NCBI GenBank assembly: GCA_033065855.1
Contig: JAVXUO010001779.1
Span: 1 to 64,000, forward strand
DNA length: 64,000 nt
Direction: 5' to 3'
Origin: Escallonia rubra
Lineage: Eukaryota > Streptophyta > Magnoliopsida > Escalloniales > Escalloniaceae
Shown: piece by piece, positions 58,339-64,000 of the stretch
Layout: each line of letters begins with the position of its first letter
Position numbering within the stretch: the stretch's first letter is position 1
Made by a program: the position numbers and the translations under genes
Notes under the pieces: generated by a model
What the model was told of the DNA's origin: nothing
Database searches by the model: none
What the model saw: only the letters and a program-made list of their open reading frames with translations

Positions 58339-58543
58339 TAAAGAAATGAAGAATTGTATTCATTCGTTTGTCTTTAGAGAATGGCAAAGCATGCCTTTAT
58401 ATACTGCACAACAATCAATTTATATCCTAAAATCAAGCTAATTTAGATCCAAGAATCAAGTTAATTTAGATCTAAGAATCATGCTAATTTAGATCCTAAA
58501 ATCACGCTAATCAAGCTAATATATATGAGATTATTCTCCTTTA
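58339..58543 (-). repeat. 5' LTR of the copia element
   Basis: 205 bp. The extra length comes mainly from one more internal short repeat (atttagatctaagaatca type). It joins the primer site directly. Confidence 0.9.
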
Positions 58544-59469
58544 TAAGTAAAGAGTCACTAGTTATCAGATTATACACAAGGCTGGAACATTCTTGGTATG
58601 CCGTACAGTTAAAGCTCCTCTCCTACTATCATAATCATTTTCCCGTGCCTCCTCTTTCATATGGTTGGACCTTCACAGGAAAAACTTGATTACACCAAGT
58701 ATTTGAAAAAGAAATGGAATGTAACCCACATCAAAGAAGAAAGGCAGAAGAGAATAGGATGGAGTTGATCAAACTTTTAATGAATGACAGCCTTCTGATC
58801 AGCATAGGATGAGCATGCTCTTTCTCTTTGCCACATCAGGCAGTTGGCAGAAGAGCAAGCACATCTATGATTTGATTTCGCTGGACTGAAATTTAAAGAA
58901 GCTTCTCAAGTTACTTTTTGAACTACATTGGTGGAACATTTTGTAATTTTGAGAATGTGCTGAAATTCAGAATGTAGCCCATATTTTGCTCTTGAACAGA
59001 CTTGAGAGAGCACAGAATTCGTACTCGTGCGGAAATGCCACCAGTGTATGCGGTTGGGCCCAAATTTTGGTAAATTGCAGCTTTATGCATCAAAGGACTA
59101 AAGGTAGACCAAGGAGTTCCACCACTTCAAAGTCGATTTTGAGCGAAATAGGCTCCAGTATATGTTCCAACATAACTTTCTTAATTCAGACTTTAGCATA
59201 GGTCAAATAAATCATCAGATTAAGAACGTAGTAATTGCTTGCCTCTCCATTTGTTAGCCAACTTTTGAAGAGCTCCTCGCTATCGGTACGGAAGTTATGA
59301 GAAAGATTCTTGAAACCCAACATCTCTATGGTCGTCAGCAAGGATTTTAAGAACAACTCTTCGCTTTTATTCCTGTAGAAGTCCGAGTAGCCTCTTCCTT
59401 CCATCTCCATTATACCCTTTCCTGTTTCACCCCTCTGAACTCCCTGAGCCCGAGACAAACTCGAATTCT

Positions 59470-61948
59470 GCTCACTAGTCCCGGACTTTATACCCTCGTT
59501 TCTTAGCGGTTCGACACATTCTTAATTTCCATGTTCTCGACAGGTTTTTTCTGTATAGTTGTTTGCTTTGTCTCTTGCTTATTAGGCAAGTTTGGCTTGT
59601 CCTTTCTTTAATCAAATACAGGTCTCCTTCAAATACAAGTCCTCTGTTTGTTACTCCCTCCTTCCTTTGCGTATTGTTTTAGAAAATCATATGGATTGAT
59701 GAACCTACACTTCCAATTGTAAGAAATCATCTATGCCAGTAACTGTGAGTGGTTAATGAGAAAACTAGTAATATGTATTGTATTTAAAGGAACAATAGGT
59801 AGTTTAGTGTGAATAGCCAGTTGGGTATTGAAATGAGAGTATTATAGGGCATGGGAGAACGAAAATGTGGCTATCTGAGGGAAGGAGAAAGTACTAAAAT
59901 AAGTTTTATCCCCCCTGATGAGATGAAACTATCCTACATTTTTCCTTTCTTTCCGGACTTCAGCTTCCTTTGGCTGGTGTATGCTACGTGTGTGTTATTA
60001 TAGCAAATAGAACCAAAATTGGAGTTCATGTATATGGAGTTGCTCATCTTTATAGGTTGGCTTGTACTAATTTCAGAAAACTCTGTAATTCCTGAATTTA
60101 GAAAAAGTGTAATTTATTGTACTACTTTGACACTAGTAGACCAAAAGACAAAATGGTTCCACAAAGTTGCATGAACTGTTGTGAACTCAAAATCCAATCA
60201 CAGAGTCAACACTAGGATATGGTCCATTTGTATTACTGCTGTTGGCATCCATTATTTGTTTGGTCATTTTAGATCATGTATTTCAGCTGGATAGATATTC
60301 ACGCATATGTCGTGATCTATCCAGCTGATTTAGGATCATGAATTTCAGCTAATTTTACTTTCTTTGCAGGTGTTGATCTCAGGTCATCTAAGGTCTGATT
60401 ATAAAGCCAAGCATGTTCTTTATCCATCCGAGAAAAAGAAGTTCCGTTGTTGGTTTGATTATTATTGGGCCTCGGTATTTAAGGTGCTTCTTGCTAGTTC
60501 TTCTTTTTCTTTTCTTTGTGGGAAATTTGAGTTCCATTTATTTGTCGTAATCAAGTGCTTTGTCGTCAGAGAATTTTGGAGTTCCAGAAAGTCAAATTTA
60601 TGAGTAGAATGGTCTACAAGAATGTTTGGATGAGTTGTGTTGCCACAGAAATGAATGGGAGTGGGAATAAGTATCAGCTGATTTCAAGGCACTTATTAAA
60701 AGGCTTGGCTGTTAAGATTACCTGCATTGAGATGATCATGAGATCACCACCAAGCTCCGCTTCAAATATAGAAGGACTAATGTTCTAGTATGGATGAAGA
60801 AATTTAGAATATCATATATGTATAGTGATAAAATACCTGAAACTGATAGAGTAAGACGTTGGAAGATTCCATACATCAATGCCATGAGAGTTCAGTTTAT
60901 GTTTCCGGTGTCTCTTTTCTGATGTTTATTACTCGCATTTATATCATTCTTTGCTTCAGTATTCTGTAGGAAAATAAATCTTATAGTTTTCTTTGGAAAT
61001 TATCAGCATGAGTCAAGAGTCCCCACGAAACAGGGGCGTGCATGTGCTGAAGGTCCTTGCCGCCATGCAATGCATTAACATAATAACATATAGAGTCCTC
61101 CACATGTTTGCAAATGACACAATGTCGTTAATATAGAGCTCTCATGGTTACTTCTCAAAGTTGGACTACCATTATCTTAGGTATTCTTTCTAGAATAGAT
61201 GGTCAAGGGCTTCTAACATTCTTATTTATTTGAATTACCACTATTAGTTCTTCACCGTTGTGATATTGTGAGATTCTTATGCTTGCCTGATTTAATGTCC
61301 TGATGTATTTAACACCATAAGTTCATAAGAAGCTTTCTCTAAGAAAAGATAGACCAACATCAGCATATTCTATGTCAACATGTCAAGGGAGAGTAGGTCT
61401 GAGTTATTTCGAAAATGGGAACTCAAGTCGTGTAGGTGGTATATGAGAATCGGATAACATTATGGTCACATCAAAGACCTAAAATCTTCAGTGGTTCTCT
61501 TCTCGTAATTGATAAATGTCAACATCTATAATCTTTGTAGGTTGAGGAGCATAAATATTTGTGTTTTCTGTTCTACATCTTGCCTTGCCATTCCTGGACG
61601 TTTACCAGTGACTTTTATGTGGAGAGGTCGACATTGATGTTGACATCCTGGTTTACAAGTGGCGTAAGAGCCAGGTTGGGGAGATTGGTTGTAGTAGATG
61701 GATCACAGTCAGCTTGGCTAGAGTCTTAAAGCAAGTTAAGTCTAGTATACATCAAACATGTGCAGCAAGGAGGCTCCCTCTCGCTATATATGCAGGCCGC
61801 TTTAAGCTAACTTGTTTCCTTGTAGCATACTTCGGTTTTATGGGTTGGTTGGCTACTCAATTTGGCAAAAGTCTCGGCCTCCCAGTGCTAGCTTCTGGGA
61901 GTTCTGCAATGTTTGAGATTGCAGTGTGAAATAATTGTGACAGCCTTG
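59470..61948. other. Spacer between CYCLOPS-C and the second receptor-like-protein block
   Basis: It includes an unrecognised open stretch at 60731-60922 (listed separately). Another open frame at 61714-61929 has a hydrophobic patch and matches nothing I know. A near-perfect local inverted string (gatctatccagctga against agctggatagat) lies near 60288-60328. No element ends were identified. Confidence 0.4.
60731..60922 (+). other. Open stretch with protein-like composition, not recognised
   Basis: Sixty-three codons without a start, ending in TGA at 60920. It reads TTKLRFKYRRTNVLVWMKKF and later RVRRWKIPYINAMRVQFMF. The charged and aromatic composition looks like real protein rather than noise. 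It may be a last exon or a remnant of a host gene. I cannot name the family. Confidence 0.35.
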
Positions 61949-64000
61949 TATAGTTGGATTATTACATCAAAATGCTAATAACATGCAAAAAGAAATGTTA
62001 TTTGCAATACATTATTAACACTTTGGTAATGCATATAAAGAAGAGAATTATGGTGAAGATCTTCATCAGAGCAGAGTATAAATAAAATGTTCCAGGCCTG
62101 TTCGACAAAGGTGCTTAAATTCAGTCCAATTCACGAAGAAAGATGAAAGTCCAGGAATGGAATTATTGATGAGAAGATGCTGCAAGGCTTTCCCTAGAGC
62201 ATATCAACAGCCAACTCAAATTCGCAAAAGGATATTAACCATACTGGTACTTCATAGCACATGTATTTGAGTATTAGAACTATGATCTGTACCTCTTTCC
62301 TAGTATTTGCTTTGCAATATTGAAAATTAAAGGAGCATTTGCACAATATTTGACCCTATCGAGATCTTCAGCATCCTGCAATTAGCTGGAGCTCCTATCA
62401 TGGCTAAAGTAGCTATTATGGCGCTTTCTTCTTTCTGTAGTTGCACTTTGTGGAAAGAAATGCACTGAAATATCATTGAAGAAGAATTGTCTATCTCAGC
62501 CTCTCTTTCTCTAGACTGAAAGAAGTACAAAAACTAAGCCTCATATGTGCATAAAGTCACTCAAGAGAAAAAAAAGAGTATAGTGTTCACATAAACAAAT
62601 GAGTAGAAAGTGGCATCTTCCAACCAATTAGGCTGAATAATCAAGTCAAGCTCTTGCTTATCCAAGAAGACTGATACCAAGTTCAAGAAATTCCAAATTG
62701 ATCAACCCCAATCAGCCTTACTATTGATGGGCAATGTACTGTGTGTCCTAAAGCTGGCTCTCTTAGGAATATTTATTCAAAAAGTTCAGCAAGATTAATC
62801 AAGATCATGAACCAGCTACGTGATAAGTCCACTGGAGTAGACACTATAAGCCAATTGCTCATCAAGAACAATCCTATGTCTAGGTATCATGAAGACAACC
62901 ACGAAAGTTGCTGCAGTTCCTTGGCTCGGTGGTTACACATTATAGCAACTGCTAGTACCCGAAGCTTGCGCAACAGAAGCTCCATTCCCTTTTGCATTGC
63001 CAACGAGAGATAAGCCTTCAGAGTTTCAAGCATGATCCAACAGTTTTATCCAGTCGCCTTTGCATAATGATTGCTCTAGTGGGCAGGAGCTGTCTGCCAT
63101 AGCATCATTGGCCATGTCGTCGAGCTCCACTTAAATAGTTCTGTTGGTGATTCGTCTGTGCATCGGTTGGTACCTCAATTTGACATAGTTGAGTTACTTG
63201 TGCTGCAACAAAAATCTGGAGATTTACCACTTCCTAACTTCGTGCTCGTGGCTCCCTGAGGAGTACACGACATCTTAGCTTGTCCGATGCAGGGTTGGGT
63301 GGATTGGTTTCTCCAAGCCTTGTAAATTTCTCAAGCTTGTGCACTCTCGATCTCGGTTTTAGCCACCTTAAAGCTGAGAACTTCAGATGGCTCTCGGATC
63401 TTCGTGTGCTGCAGTATCTTACTTTGAATCAAGCAGAACATAGTCAAGCTTTCAATTGGTTGCACACTCGCTGGTAACAAATATGCTTTCTTCTCTAGTA
63501 GATATACTCGTCCTCTTGCAATATTAATCTTGATGTTCCAATGTTTACGCAGCTAGCCTCCCTTAATCTTTCCTACAACATCTTTCCTTCTTTGATACCA
63601 CGTAAGGTGCTTAATCTCATCGGCCTTCATTCTCTTAGACTACGAAACACTCGTTTTTCTGGCCCAATCCCGAGTAATTTTCAGAACATGACTGCTCTTA
63701 AAGATTTTGTTGTCTTATAATTCTCTATACCCAGCTGGTTCTACGATTTTTAATGCTCCCAAATCACTTGACCTCAGGAACAATATAGTTTACATGGCTT
63801 ATAATTCTTAGACGAGATTGAAAGCACGACTTCTATCAAGAATGCTAAAATGAGGATACCACGATCAACGGGGAATGTCTGCGACCTCAAGTCAGTTCAC
63901 TTGTCAGCTAACAAGTTTTGGGAACATATCAGATGCTCTCAAAAGCTTTTTTTTTTTTTTGGATGCCTGTTGGAATTTGGATACTTTGAAGTCGTTTATT
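61949..64000. repeat. Segmental duplicate of 11171-13525, cut by window end
   Basis: Aligns in the same orientation from tattacatcaaaatgcta to the end of the window. It has one unit where the left copy has the 292-bp tandem duplication, and the order is the same otherwise. By analogy an intact or decayed receptor-like protein may follow beyond 64000. Confidence 0.85.
62889..64000 (+). pseudogene. LRR receptor-like protein, second decayed copy (continues past window)
   Basis: Begins at the ATG at 62889 with the same degraded signal peptide as 12117. Readable pieces are FCIANER (N-cap) and, at about 63290-63470, GLGGLVSPSLVNFSSLCTLD with FSHLKAENFRWLSDLRVLQY. These match the N-terminal LRRs of the intact gene at 14099. 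Stops and frame changes are frequent. A run of 15 T occurs near 63946-63960. Confidence 0.8.

Larger units (their letters stand above)
53500..58543 (-). mobile_element. Ty1/copia LTR retrotransposon, 5.0 kb, broken
   Basis: LTRs of 178 bp (53500-53677) and 205 bp (58339-58543), a 5-bp target duplication TAAGT at both sides, a primer site TGGTATCAGAGCC (initiator tRNA-Met) on the minus strand next to the right LTR, and a polypurine tract aacttgaggggaag next to the left LTR. Read from right to left the order is gag (about 58.3-57.4 kb), protease with DTGA (about 57.0), integrase with the LWHHRLGH zinc part and core (about 56.7-55.5), reverse transcriptase (about 55.4-54.5) and RNase H (to about 53.7): the copia order. 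The frame is interrupted about seven times. LTR divergence near 3% plus two indels suggests one to two million years (inference). Paralogous introns at about 238 and 25920 show the empty site. Confidence 0.95.
53041..59404 (-). pseudogene. CYCLOPS: CYCLOPS/IPD3 copy C: exons 1 and 2 only
   Basis: Exon 1 at 59243-59404 reads MEGRGYSDFYRNKSEELFLK and ends LTNGE. An 18-bp in-frame deletion removes most of MEGSIGVP. An extra upstream ATG (59410) is present. Exon 2 near 53045-53100 is recognisable by DNA match to 25475-25533 (atgatgagct) but carries stops. Intron 1 matches 1-1026 and 25671-26695 on both sides of a Ty1/copia insertion (53500-58543). No further exons occur to the left, where a GC-rich repeat begins. 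The donor after exon 1 is GC, as in copies A and B. Confidence 0.82.

Noticed and set aside
1-64000. CRISPR arrays, tRNA and rRNA genes, bacterial operons
   Set aside because: None was seen. The short repeats present are microsatellites, transposon subterminal arrays or LRR units.

Overview
This window is plant nuclear DNA, almost certainly from a core eudicot. The support is a CYCLOPS/IPD3-type symbiosis gene with many short exons and GT-AG introns, an EIX/Ve-type LRR receptor-like protein, P-class and DYW-class PPR fragments, CACTA and hAT transposons, LINE pieces, a Ty1/copia element and AT-rich intergenic DNA. I cannot name the species. The window is mostly broken genes and mobile DNA. 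Only one full-length gene is open: the receptor-like protein at 14099-17245 (+).

Layout. Positions 1-2835 hold the 5' end of CYCLOPS copy A (minus strand, exon 1 at 1027-1206) and its upstream region; the rest of that gene lies left of the window. At 3871-4733 two 199-bp direct repeats flank a segment that matches a CYCLOPS intron. A P-class PPR pseudogene (8094-9760) and a DYW-PPR tail (10792-11081) follow. Then come a decayed receptor-like-protein copy (12117-13900) and the intact receptor-like protein. CYCLOPS copy B (20053-26875, minus) is almost complete in exon structure, but it has two frameshifts and a premature stop, and one exon was not found.

The middle (29.1-51 kb) is a nest of insertions. 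An inverted duplication (about 29.4-36.2 kb against 49.4-50.9 kb) carries an EPSP-synthase tail in both arms, and the left arm is joined to a UDP-glucuronate 4-epimerase fragment. The left arm was split by a 5.6-kb CACTA element (29798-35432), which itself holds a 1.2-kb hAT element and a LINE tail. The right arm keeps the empty target site. Between the arms lie a second CACTA element (37881-41885), carrying cytochrome b5 exons and a B3-domain gene, and a lipoyltransferase LIP2 pseudogene (43915-47398) split by a small LTR element (44155-46960).

The right end has LINE fragments (51.4-52.3 kb) and CYCLOPS copy C (53041-59404), with a Ty1/copia element in its intron 1. It ends with a second decayed receptor-like-protein region (62889-64000) that repeats 11171-13525.

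Taken together, the locus looks like a repeated block of receptor-like protein plus CYCLOPS, expanded by segmental duplication and then filled with transposons. If the plant forms arbuscular mycorrhiza, its working CYCLOPS must be elsewhere. Copy A, whose exon 1 is intact, is the nearest candidate.
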